The translations under genes and the position numbers were made by a program. Positions 24,684 through 32,636 of a DNA stretch of 64,000 nt are shown here, piece after piece. How positions within the stretch are numbered: position 1 is the stretch's first letter; each line of letters opens with the position of its first letter. This DNA is from Mycobacterium sp. OAS707. GTDB taxonomy: Bacteria > Actinomycetota > Actinomycetes > Mycobacteriales > Mycobacteriaceae. A model generated the notes under the pieces. The model searched no databases. It was not told the origin of the DNA and worked only from the letters and a program-made list of their open reading frames with translations. The stretch spans positions 496,001 to 560,000 of the forward strand of contig NZ_JADBDS010000005.1 in the NCBI RefSeq assembly GCF_014873705.1, written 5' to 3'.

Positions 24684-25427
24684 ATGTCACTCGCCTATCT
24701 TGCCGGTTATCTCTCACTGCCCATCACCGGACTCGTCATGCTCATCATCGGCATTGCCCAGCGAACAGGGTCGCGGACCAACGCGGCGCCACCGGCACCG
24801 CACGCCCATCCCGGGGCCTGGCCTTCGAGCCAGCACCATCACCGTGCACACCCCTACCCACAGCAGCCACCCCACTACGGCCCCCCGTCGCCGCCACCAC
24901 GAAGCAGGGCCGGTACCGGGTTGATAGTGGCCGGCGCGGTCGTGGTTCTCATCACGATGCTGGGCGCCGTTGGGCGCGTATCCACTGCCTCCCAATCGAT
25001 CGCGAGCCCAAATCGCATCGACGTCGGCGACTGCCTCACCGCAGAAAACCTCAAGCGATCGGGCACGCTGAAGCCCATCGACTGCGGTGACCCGCAAGCC
25101 AACTTTGAACTGGCCGCCCTGTCCGGTTCCGCAGAATGCCCAGACAAGCCTATAAGCGACACCGCCTACGTCTACCTCACGACGGCCCATACGACGATGT
25201 GCTTCATCCCGGTTCTGGCGCAGGGCGCGTGTTTTCGGGCCGACTCGGTGTACACAGTGTTCGACGTCGTCGAATGCGCGGACCGATCAGCCGGAGCCAA
25301 GTTGATCAGGGTCGTTAAGCGGATTGACGGCAGCACCGACAAGGCACTATGTCCCACGGCGACAAAGTCTTTGGCCTTTCCCCAACCCGCGCGGCTGTAC
25401 TGCTTGACTACGGTGACCAGCACATGA
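24684..25427 (+). CDS. Membrane protein with Pro/His-rich loop and Cys-rich C-terminal domain
   Basis: This 247-residue protein starts one base after the lipoprotein stop. One membrane helix at the N-terminus (PITGLVMLIIGIA) is followed by a Pro/His-rich linker, a second helix (GTGLIVAGAVVVLITMLGAV) and an external domain of about 130 residues. That domain has regularly spaced cysteines (VGDCLTAE, PIDCGDPQANFEL, MCFIP, GACFRADSVYTVFDVVEC, ALCPT), typical of the disulfide-bonded LppU/SCO3897-type domain. The function is unknown; the context suggests a partner of the lipoprotein. Confidence 0.72.
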   Translation: MSLAYLAGYLSLPITGLVMLIIGIAQRTGSRTNAAPPAPHAHPGAWPSSQHHHRAHPYPQQPPHYGPPSPPPRSRAGTGLIVAGAVVVLITMLGAVGRVSTASQSIASPNRIDVGDCLTAENLKRSGTLKPIDCGDPQANFELAALSGSAECPDKPISDTAYVYLTTAHTTMCFIPVLAQGACFRADSVYTVFDVVECADRSAGAKLIRVVKRIDGSTDKALCPTATKSLAFPQPARLYCLTTVTST

Positions 25428-25543
25428 CGATCGCTGCATCACGTCCCCAGCAGTCGCTGCCGCTCGCAGGCGAGCCCTGGGCGTTTCGCACAGCCCGCAG
25501 CACCGACGACACCGGTGTCTATCTGACGGGATACTCGTCATGA
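25424..25543 (+). CDS. 39-codon sORF linking two membrane-protein genes
   Basis: The ATG overlaps the upstream stop (ATGA) and its own stop overlaps the next gene's ATG (ATGA again). Exact coupling on both sides argues that it is translated. The 39-residue product is polar with no signal peptide. It may be a small subunit or only serve to relay ribosomes. The family is not recognised. Confidence 0.5.
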   Translation: MTIAASRPQQSLPLAGEPWAFRTARSTDDTGVYLTGYSS

Positions 25544-25950
25544 CCGATCATCGATCCGTGGCCGGCCGCAGCCCGCAGCGCGCGGCCCATGACCCACTAC
25601 CCCTAACCGGTGCGCGCCGCGTCTCACGGATGGTCGACAACACGCTGAGCGTGGTGCTGTTCGCGGGTCAGATCGCGCTGTGGGGCGTGGCTTTCATCAG
25701 CTTCATCGCGTTGCCGATGAGTATCGACAACTGCGCCTACCAGGATTGCGGGCCGGAAAAGTGGATCGACTACGCGATGCTCACCGTGGCACTGACCGCC
25801 CCGGCCGGGGCGATCTTCATTGGTGCCGGCATCTATCTGCTCGCCACCCGCAAAGTCGGGTTCTGGGCGCCACTGCTGGGCTGCGCAGTCCAAGTCACGA
25901 TGATCGCGGCCGCGTGGCTTATGGCCGGCAACGCCGGCCCCATCCACTGA
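25540..25950 (+). CDS. Three-helix membrane protein (136 aa)
   Basis: A polar N-terminus of about 30 residues is followed by three membrane helices (VVLFAGQIALWGVAFISFIAL, MLTVALTAPAGAIFIGAGIYL, WAPLLGCAVQVTMIAAAWLM). Between the first two lies a short external loop with two cysteines (NCAYQDCG). It is coupled to the preceding sORF. The function is unknown; the operon with a lipoprotein suggests an envelope role. Confidence 0.7.
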   Translation: MTDHRSVAGRSPQRAAHDPLPLTGARRVSRMVDNTLSVVLFAGQIALWGVAFISFIALPMSIDNCAYQDCGPEKWIDYAMLTVALTAPAGAIFIGAGIYLLATRKVGFWAPLLGCAVQVTMIAAAWLMAGNAGPIH

Positions 25951-25967
25951 CAACCAGGAGGTACCGC

Positions 25968-26249
25968 GTGACCGAAAACGATGTGGCATACGAGGATCGC
26001 CAAACGGTCTACCAGGGCTACATGAATGGCGCCCACAACGGCGATGCGGTCGTTCAACGCGCTTTCGAGTGGTGGATGAACCGAACTTTGACCGATCTCG
26101 ATCACTGGGCAGCCGTCCACGGCACCGACGCCGACACCTTCCGGGAGGTCCTTGAGCGGGCCCGCGCAACCGAGCAGCGGTCCGGAGCACACAACGGCTT
26201 CCACGAGATTTGGAAGTTCTTCCTCACCCTCATGACGGAGGGCCGATGA
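25968..26249 (+). CDS. Small cytoplasmic helical protein (93 aa)
   Basis: The GTG start follows CCAGGAGG by 6 bases. The product is acidic and helical (QRAFEWWMNRTLTDLDHWAA, DTFREVLERARATEQRSGAH), with no signal peptide. It is the last gene of the lipoprotein operon. The family is not recognised. Confidence 0.65.
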   Translation: MTENDVAYEDRQTVYQGYMNGAHNGDAVVQRAFEWWMNRTLTDLDHWAAVHGTDADTFREVLERARATEQRSGAHNGFHEIWKFFLTLMTEGR

Positions 26250-26324
26250 GGACTGCGTGCCTGCCGTCTGCCGCGGTAGTCGTGCAGTCCTGAACCTCGG
26301 AAAAAGGTTAGCCGCCAACGAGGT

Positions 26325-26634
26325 TCAGCCCCAAAGGGAAGCAGGGTGGTAATGCGCAGACTCGCTGCCGATGGGTCGGCTCAGCGGATTAGTTGACTGT
26401 GCGACACCTGGCCGCCCCTGTATGGGGCGATGGGGTGCACCGGATGTGATCCCGCCGCACCGTACGGGACGGGTGACGGGCCGAACCTGACGACGCAACG
26501 AGATAGTCACCGCCAGCTCGCTGGTAGACATCGTCCATGCGGTCTCCATCGAGGCGCATGACGGCGTGTACGGTCGCGCGCTGGGGTGGCTCGGATGCGG
26601 TGAAAGACCCGCGCACAGTGATCTCGCTGGACAT
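26325..26634 (-). pseudogene. Frameshifted remnant of a SIMPL-domain (DUF541) gene
   Basis: The first 45 codons match the start of actinobacterial SIMPL-domain proteins (MSSEITVRGSFTASEPPQRA, then TVHAVMRLDGDRMDDVYQR). Similarity then stops in this frame. In a neighbouring frame (26325-26549) the fragment LRRQVRPVTRPVRCGGI could be the next part of the same domain. The full-length protein would be over 200 residues, so this is a decayed copy. Confidence 0.5.
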
Positions 26635-26688
26635 AGCGCCTACCGTAGCGGCCCTCCGAGCGTGAGTAGCTTCCGCAGCACCGGCCAC

Positions 26689-27102
26689 TCAGTCACGGCG
26701 GATTTCCTCGACACGAATGTCTTTCAACTCTTCAGGGTCGATGACGCCGGTCCACCCCATGTGCTGGTCGCCCGTTAATCCGATTTCGCGTGCCACAGCG
26801 GGAGAACCAATAAACCAGACCACGATTCGACCGTCTGGCAACTGGTGCTGAAGGGACACAGTGTGTCCACCGAGTGTTCCGCTGACACGGACAGCAACAA
26901 CACCGTCGAGGGCAGACGTGGGGACTTTCACCCAGGGTTCGTAATGACCCTGTCCCACAGAGGACTCGCCGGACTGGAATCCGTCGGGCACCTCGGGCCC
27001 CGCTTTTGCGCGCAATGCGACCCAGTCGTCACCACTGAATACGATCCGAATCCGCTTCCCGCGGTACTGCGCTATCGCGCCAGTCACTGGAACCTCAGCC
27101 AT
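26689..27102 (-). CDS. Hypothetical beta-rich protein (137 aa)
   Basis: The start is the ATG preceded by AAGGGAGG; the longer frame upstream lies over the divergent gene's 5' region. The product is mostly short strands (YRGKRIRIVFSGDDWVALRA, VVAVRVSGTLGGHTVSLQHQ, RIVVWFIGSPAVAREIG) and ends in an acidic/basic helix. There is no export signal. The family is not recognised. It is divergent from the gene at 27235 with a 132-base gap that must hold both promoters. Confidence 0.65.
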   Translation of the reverse strand: MAEVPVTGAIAQYRGKRIRIVFSGDDWVALRAKAGPEVPDGFQSGESSVGQGHYEPWVKVPTSALDGVVAVRVSGTLGGHTVSLQHQLPDGRIVVWFIGSPAVAREIGLTGDQHMGWTGVIDPEELKDIRVEEIRRD

Positions 27103-27234
27103 TGACCTCCCTTGCAGAGTCACCACTGTGGTCTGCGGGGTTTGCCGCCGCCCGCTGCGCACACTGCGCGTCGATGATTGCAGGGTGCCCAATTGGTGTC
27201 CAGTACGTACTGCGACGGCCTTTACCATTGAACA

Positions 27235-27780
27235 GTGTCCGACGATGAGCGGTGGCGCCGTTGGCTCTACCAAACCCACTCAGCCGCAGAGCTTCACGAC
27301 TGGGCATTGCGCCTGCGGTACTTCCGGTTCTGCCGCGCCGTCGGCGGCCACGCCAACGACGGCGACAACCTGCGCGTCGTGCTGCGTGCGGAGACCGAGC
27401 CCGCACTGCGCACCCTGTTCACCGTCCTTGGTATCACGCCCACCACAATCCCCCCAGGCGCGCCACGGCCACAACCAGGTGCCCGATACACAGCCACTCA
27501 GTATGCGGCCTTCCCGGCGCGCATCGACCGCTTCCCCACCCTCGCCCAACCTGCCCACGTGCATATCGCCGGGCATAAAGCCTTTGCATGGGCTTCTGCA
27601 GGGCGACTGAGGATTTCGCTGCACGACACGGATAACCCGTTCGAGGTCACCCAGCCCACGCTGCAAGCAGCGCTTGACATCGAGCAGCGGCTGTCACAAC
27701 TGGCGACCGAGATCATAGATCCGCCCGTCGACAACCGCCACTGCATCTGTCCCAAGTACTACGGCGAGATATGGGAGTAA
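27235..27780 (+). CDS. Hypothetical protein (181 aa)
   Basis: This GTG-started, 181-residue soluble protein opens with DDERWRRWLYQTHSAAELHDW and is followed by helices and a Pro-rich middle. The segment QPAHVHIAGHKAFAWASAGR reads like a strand pair, and a Cys pair lies near the C-terminus (HCICPKYYGE). No enzyme motif is recognised. A role with the divergent beta-rich protein is possible from the shared promoter region. Confidence 0.6.
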   Translation: MSDDERWRRWLYQTHSAAELHDWALRLRYFRFCRAVGGHANDGDNLRVVLRAETEPALRTLFTVLGITPTTIPPGAPRPQPGARYTATQYAAFPARIDRFPTLAQPAHVHIAGHKAFAWASAGRLRISLHDTDNPFEVTQPTLQAALDIEQRLSQLATEIIDPPVDNRHCICPKYYGEIWE

Positions 27781-27920
27781 GTCTGGCGCCGCCGTCCTCC
27801 GCCGTCAGATCGGTCCCGTCGGCGGTGATCGCCAATACGTAGGTTATCCGCTGAAATATGAAGCACCGCAAGGAACGTGGAACAGTTAGATCACGCAGGC
27901 AAACGCGCAGTTGGAGACGC

Positions 27921-28222
27921 ATGAACACCATCCGTATAGAACTCCTTTCGGGCTTCAAGTCCGACGGGGTGGTGTTGTTGGCCGCCGAGGCCGCCGGGTT
28001 GGATACCTTTGAGGCGGCGCTGACCGAGGCCCAACGACGAGGGTCAGCGCAGCTCGACCATGACGGAGTGATGCCGGCTGGTTGGCCCGTATCACCGATC
28101 GCCACGATGACGCCGCGCTGTACCAGGCCGCCGAGGATTTCCCCCGTGGCGAGAGCGACAAGTGGTACCGCGGCCGATCAAGTTGTCGACCGAGCCGACA
28201 CGCCCGCCACAAAGGAGACACC
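27921..28222 (+). pseudogene. Frameshifted hypothetical gene
   Basis: The first frame begins well (MNTIRIELLSGFKSDGVVLL, AAEAAGLDTFEAALTEAQRR) and loses protein character after about 28070. In the +1 frame protein-like sequence resumes at 28082 (ARITDRHDDAALYQAAEDFP). This looks like a single gene broken by a frameshift near 28075, or two fragments joined by a deletion. It runs directly up to the next gene. A sequencing error cannot be excluded. Confidence 0.45.
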
Positions 28223-28549
28223 GTGGGTCTATTCGCAAAGAAGAAGAAGTCACAACCAGCCGCCGACGACGCCAAGGTGTTCTACTCCACCCCTTTTGGC
28301 GACACAAGAGACGGCAAGCAAAAGCCCTTTCTGCTTGAACGCGACGGTGTTCGATACTTTCCGGTTTTTCGTAGCGTGGAGTCGATGAAGGAGTGCTTCG
28401 AGCGGATGAACCGCGCCGGGTACATAGTCCTCTCCGGAGACGTAGAGGCGGTGATGGACACCATCCGCTCAATTGAGCTGTTGAAAGGCACGGGGATTGT
28501 CATTGAACCTTGGAGCGAACATCCGGTCGAGATCATGCCTGACGTGTGA
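28223..28549 (+). CDS. SseB-like small protein (108 aa)
   Basis: The GTG start follows AAAGGAGA by 6 bases; an in-frame TTG further upstream belongs to the broken gene. After a lysine-rich start (GLFAKKKKSQP), the core (LLERDGVRYFPVFRSVESMK, then FERMNRAGYIVLSGDVEAVM) resembles the SseB N-terminal type domain found in enhanced-sensitivity and T7SS-associated proteins. No catalytic residues are evident. The assignment is by pattern memory and is moderate. Confidence 0.55.
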   Translation: MGLFAKKKKSQPAADDAKVFYSTPFGDTRDGKQKPFLLERDGVRYFPVFRSVESMKECFERMNRAGYIVLSGDVEAVMDTIRSIELLKGTGIVIEPWSEHPVEIMPDV

Positions 28550-28660
28550 CGGACACTGGCTGGCAAGGCTGACCGCGGCAACCCGTTCGCCGCCCAAGAC
28601 GACACGCCAATCCGCCAGCCGTCCCGCGCATGTAGCTGGCCCGGGCTGCTGCGGCTCCTA

Positions 28661-29116
28661 TCAGGAGCTTGACGGGTGCGGTCCGTTGCGTTCAGGGATG
28701 TCTGGCAGCAGCTCGACGTCTTCGCCAAACCCCCACGCTCGCAACTTATCTGCGAGGTCGCGTACGCAGCGCGCGCCCCAGCGAGGGTTAAGCCGGCTGA
28801 GCAGCTCATATTGTTTGGCCCACATCACCTTGCGGTGATTCTCGTTTTCGGCACAATGCTCGGCGGCGTACCCGCTGCCGATGCTGGCAGTTACACCCTC
28901 GGCGAACCAGTAAAGGACGTCGTCGATCCCGCCGACACGGTCGAAACGTTCGCGTCCGCGCTCCCAGTAGCTGTAGTGATACCTGCCCTCAGGGTCGATG
29001 AAAATGTTCACGTTGTCGTCCTTCAAAATGACGCCCACTTTCAGCGGCTCCGCGTTGAGTGTCGCAGCGAGCCGGATAATCTCCGACTGCAGGTGCGCCG
29101 CCTTGTCGTCACCCAT
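28661..29116 (-). CDS. Imm63-type immunity protein
   Basis: This 151-residue cytoplasmic protein carries a pattern I associate with the Imm63 immunity family: GRYHYSYWERGRERFDRVGG, DDVLYWFAEGVTASIGSGYA and the C-terminal AKQYELLSRLNPRWGARCVR. Such proteins neutralise polymorphic toxins, in mycobacteria often exported by type VII systems. No cognate toxin gene is found next to it; the ESX-associated block begins 117 bases upstream of its end. It may be an orphan immunity gene protecting against a neighbour's toxin. Confidence 0.6.
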   Translation of the reverse strand: MGDDKAAHLQSEIIRLAATLNAEPLKVGVILKDDNVNIFIDPEGRYHYSYWERGRERFDRVGGIDDVLYWFAEGVTASIGSGYAAEHCAENENHRKVMWAKQYELLSRLNPRWGARCVRDLADKLRAWGFGEDVELLPDIPERNGPHPSSS

Positions 29117-29232
29117 CTGCTGACTCTAGCCGCGCGGGAGCCACGAAATTGACACGAATTATTGCCGTCATGAAGTCGCTTGGAGCACAGACCGCCTCGC
29201 GGGATGCGTACGCGCTGGTGGTCTGGCGGCGA

Positions 29233-31197
29233 CTACGGCGCCGCGAGCTGGCTGACTACGTGGTCGTCGAGGTACTTGGTGGCGAGGTAGCCCCCTGGTT
29301 CATCCATGAGGGCGGCGACGGTGTCGGGCTCGTCGATGATCACCATGTGTCCGGAGTAGGCGGCGAGGGGTTTGGGTAGTCCGGCGTAGCCGCCTTGGCC
29401 GGCCGCAGAGTCGGTGCGGATGATTAGCAGTGTGTCAGTTTGGATTTGGTAGATCTGGTTGAGGTCGGCGATGGGCTGGGTGCTACCGGCGGCGACTGGG
29501 TTGCGGACGAGGCCGGCGTTGTAGCGGAACCCCAACGACTCCAGGTAATCGCTCGCGAAGGACGGGGTGAGTACTTCGGACACGCCGGTGTCGGAAAGCG
29601 TTACTGCCTCAACGGATTTGCCGCTGAAGCTGAGGTTCTGGTTGCTCAGGTCGCCTTGCCGTGAGCGCACCGAGTTGAGCAGCTCTTCTGCCTTGGGTTG
29701 ACGGCCCAGGATGCGGCCGATCCAGGTGAGCTGGTTCTGCCAGGTCCAGCCCTCAGTGGCGTGTTCTGTTGGGCGGGTGATGGTTTTGGCGATCGCGGCG
29801 AGCTTGCCATAGGTGTCGTCGGTCAGTCCGCCCGTGGCGATGATGAGATCGGGTTTGGCCGCAGCCACCGCAGCGGTGTCGATCACCGAGAGCACCGCGG
29901 GGTTGCCCGTGACCGCTGACTTCTGCCAGCTTGGGAGTTGTCCGCTCGGGGCGGTGAGCGCGACGGGTTGCACGCCGAGGGACAGCACCGCGTCAGCGTC
30001 ACCAGGTCCCAGCGCGGCGACCCGCATCGGCGCTGCGGTGATCTCCGTGTTGCCATGAACGTGGGTGAAGGTTTGCGCTTGGTACGTCGGCTGATCCGGG
30101 CCCCCGAGCCACAGGACCGCTGCCCCGCCGGCCACCGTGGCGATGACCAGCAGCACAGCGGCGATGATCACCGCGCGGCGGCGCAGCCGACGGGGTTTCG
30201 TGGGCGGCGGCATGAAGCTGGGCGGGCTAAACGGTGCAGGAGCGGGACTGGGTCTGCTGAAACGTCCAGTCGGGTAGGTGATCTGGGTGGTCGCCGGGTT
30301 CGGTTGAGGGGGCGGCGTGGGTTGCCACGGCTGGGTACGGGTCGGCGGGTCGGGTGCCGCGGATAGGGCTTGTGTTGCCGCGGCCGCGAGGTCGCGGGCG
30401 GTATCGTAGCGCTCGTTGGGGTCCTTAGCCATCGCTTTGCCGACGACGGCGTCGATGGCTGCTGGCAGTGCGGGAGCTTGTTCGGTGACTCGTGGCGGTG
30501 GCTCGAACAGATGGGCGGCGGCTAGGCCGCCGGGACCGCCTTCGGCGGAACGGAAGAACGGTATCTTGCCGGTCAGCAGGTGATACAGCGCACCGCCCAG
30601 CGAGTAGATGTCAGAGCGGTGATCGACGGCGGCCGTTGGTTTGAGGCTTTCCGGCGAGGTGTAGGGCAGACTGGCGATCACGTTGCCGGCCTGGGTGAGC
30701 CGGGCAGCGCTGGGGTTGCGCACGCGGGCAATGCCGAAGTCGGCCAGATAAATTCGCTCGTCGTCGGCGCTGAGCAGGAAGTTGGCAGGCTTGACGTCGC
30801 GGTGCAGGATGTGGCGGCGGTGTGCGTAATCCAGGGCGGCGGCCACTTCGCCGATGATGCGCACCGCGCGTTGCGGAGTCATCCGGCCGTTCTTGATTTC
30901 CTTCTCGGCGTCGCTGCCGTCGACGTACTGCATCGAGATCCATAGCCGCCCATCGGTTTCGCCGCGATCGTGGACAGTGACGATGCCGGGATGTTCGAGG
31001 CTGCTCGCAAGCTCGGCTTCGTTGAGGAATCGGCGCCGGATCTCGTCGTCACCAGAAAGCTCCTCCGACAGGACCTTGATGGCCACGCTGCGCGGCAAGT
31101 TGGGGTGACGGGCACGGTAGACGACACCCATGCCGCCGGAACCAACTTTTCCCTCGATGGTGTAGCCGGCGAACACGCTTCCGACCTCTAGCGCCAT
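29233..31197 (-). CDS. Receptor Ser/Thr protein kinase with periplasmic-binding sensor domain
   Basis: The protein is 654 residues from the ATG at MALEVGSVFAGY. The N-terminal PknB-type kinase (1-275) is complete: GSGGMG loop, Lys41, HRDVKPAN with Asp134, DFG and a PYTSPE activation segment. A Pro-rich juxtamembrane linker and one membrane helix (RAVIIAAVLLVIATVAGGAA, about 345-370) follow. The outside domain (380-654) is an iron-siderophore-type ABC substrate-binding fold: RVAALGPGDADAVLSLGVQP, KPDLIIATGGLTDDTYGKL and LVRNPVAAG. It would sense a ligand outside and phosphorylate targets inside. It ends the ESX-associated minus-strand block, 61 bases after the lipoprotein gene. Confidence 0.88.
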   Translation of the reverse strand: MALEVGSVFAGYTIEGKVGSGGMGVVYRARHPNLPRSVAIKVLSEELSGDDEIRRRFLNEAELASSLEHPGIVTVHDRGETDGRLWISMQYVDGSDAEKEIKNGRMTPQRAVRIIGEVAAALDYAHRRHILHRDVKPANFLLSADDERIYLADFGIARVRNPSAARLTQAGNVIASLPYTSPESLKPTAAVDHRSDIYSLGGALYHLLTGKIPFFRSAEGGPGGLAAAHLFEPPPRVTEQAPALPAAIDAVVGKAMAKDPNERYDTARDLAAAATQALSAAPDPPTRTQPWQPTPPPQPNPATTQITYPTGRFSRPSPAPAPFSPPSFMPPPTKPRRLRRRAVIIAAVLLVIATVAGGAAVLWLGGPDQPTYQAQTFTHVHGNTEITAAPMRVAALGPGDADAVLSLGVQPVALTAPSGQLPSWQKSAVTGNPAVLSVIDTAAVAAAKPDLIIATGGLTDDTYGKLAAIAKTITRPTEHATEGWTWQNQLTWIGRILGRQPKAEELLNSVRSRQGDLSNQNLSFSGKSVEAVTLSDTGVSEVLTPSFASDYLESLGFRYNAGLVRNPVAAGSTQPIADLNQIYQIQTDTLLIIRTDSAAGQGGYAGLPKPLAAYSGHMVIIDEPDTVAALMDEPGGYLATKYLDDHVVSQLAAP

Positions 31198-31258
31198 GGC
31201 CGCCCGACCTCGCAGGGCCCCGGCCATGCCAAGCAGTCCGGTAATCGAACTGGTGGCG

Positions 31259-32500
31259 TCATCGGGCCATCAGCAGCGCGTACTGGGCCGCGGTCTTCTG
31301 CTGCGCATCATGCAGTTGGGCGGCTTGGGCTTCGATGGCGTAGCGATCGGCGGTTGCCAAACAGTAGAAGCTGGCGACCTTGCCTTGGGAGATGTCCAGG
31401 CAGCGGCTGTTCGGCATCTGTTTGACCGGCGCGGCCGGCTTGCCGGTCGCCGACGCTTCGGCGAAGAATCCGTCGGTAATCCCTTGGGCCGCTTGGGCGT
31501 CGCGGGCTTCATAGACGGAGGTCGCTGCGTTGGCCATCTGGTTCATGTCCGTGTCGTTGAACAGCTTGGAGCTGCGGGTGGGGTCGGTCTGAAGCTGCAG
31601 GGCTCCGCGTCGTTGGTACACCGCGAGCTGGTTGACGCTGGCCGCGGCGGGACTTATCGGCACGGTGCGGGCCAGTAGCCCGGTCGGGTCGATGGGCAGT
31701 TCGGCGAGTTTGGCCGGGTCGGTGGGTGTGAATTGGTCGATCAGCGGCACCTGCAGGTCAAGGGCCTTGGCGATCAGCCCAACCGCGGTGTCGATGTTGT
31801 CGGTGGCCTGGGCGGACATCACCAAGACGAAGGGCCCATGAGCGGTGAACGCCCGTACCTGCGTCCACTGCAGATTCTTGGCGGATTCGGTGAACGTCTG
31901 ACTGAAGCCGGCGGTCTCGGGGTGGCCGGGTATTGGCACCGGTGTTACTGGCGGATTCACGACGGGCTCGACGGCGGCGGCGTCGCCGATTTCCCTGGCG
32001 GCGTCGGCTGCTGAGGCGGGGTCGGCGAAACGAAGGACCGCGTTGTCGAGTTCCTTATGGTCGGTGTCTTCTCGCGCGGTGTAGTACCCGGTGATGAAGT
32101 TGTGTCGGGCGGCAGGGGCGGCCAGGGATTCGGGGAGCACAAATTTCACGGCGCCGGCGTTCTTGATGACCAGGGCGCCGTTGGCGGAGCCGCCGATGAG
32201 GGCCGGGTCGACTTCCCAGGGGCCGGTGACGTAGTTGGCCAGTCGTTGACCTTCGACGATGGCGCCGAGTTCGGGGTTTCCGGCAGTGCCCAGTGGCCGC
32301 GGTTTGGTCGGGTAATTGCCGACGTCGAGTAACGCGACGTCGATCTGCCCGGGAGGGGGGCCGCCTGCGGCCTTGACAGCCTCGCCGTTGATCGCGGTGC
32401 TGCAGGAGGCCACCAGCATGGCCGTGGCCGCCAGCGCCGCAGACGCCGTGAGGAACTGGTCTGATCGGCTCCGTGTCGGTGTGTCACGGACACTGCGCAT
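31259..32500 (-). CDS. Lipoprotein, DUF7373-type
   Basis: This 413-residue lipoprotein precursor has a hydrophobic core and the lipobox LVASC near residue 33. The mature chain resembles the large mycobacterial lipoproteins grouped as DUF7373: GPWEVDPALIGGSANGALVI, HNFITGYYTAREDTDHKELD, FTAHGPFVLVMSAQATDNID and a C-terminal segment with two cysteines (SRCLDISQGKVASFYCLATA). It sits on the outer face of the membrane. The gene lies between the ATPase and the sensor kinase; it might present ligand to the kinase's binding-protein domain (inference). Confidence 0.75.
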   Translation of the reverse strand: MRSVRDTPTRSRSDQFLTASAALAATAMLVASCSTAINGEAVKAAGGPPPGQIDVALLDVGNYPTKPRPLGTAGNPELGAIVEGQRLANYVTGPWEVDPALIGGSANGALVIKNAGAVKFVLPESLAAPAARHNFITGYYTAREDTDHKELDNAVLRFADPASAADAAREIGDAAAVEPVVNPPVTPVPIPGHPETAGFSQTFTESAKNLQWTQVRAFTAHGPFVLVMSAQATDNIDTAVGLIAKALDLQVPLIDQFTPTDPAKLAELPIDPTGLLARTVPISPAAASVNQLAVYQRRGALQLQTDPTRSSKLFNDTDMNQMANAATSVYEARDAQAAQGITDGFFAEASATGKPAAPVKQMPNSRCLDISQGKVASFYCLATADRYAIEAQAAQLHDAQQKTAAQYALLMAR

Positions 32501-32636
32501 GTCAGCAACCTACCGTGAGAGACAGAAACCAACGGAAACCACTCACGACGCAAGCCCGGCGAGAAAGGCATCCAGGGGCCGTGGCCGGTGCAGTGACTCG
32601 GAAACCTCAGTGAGCACGGCGCCAGGGGGCTCAGAT

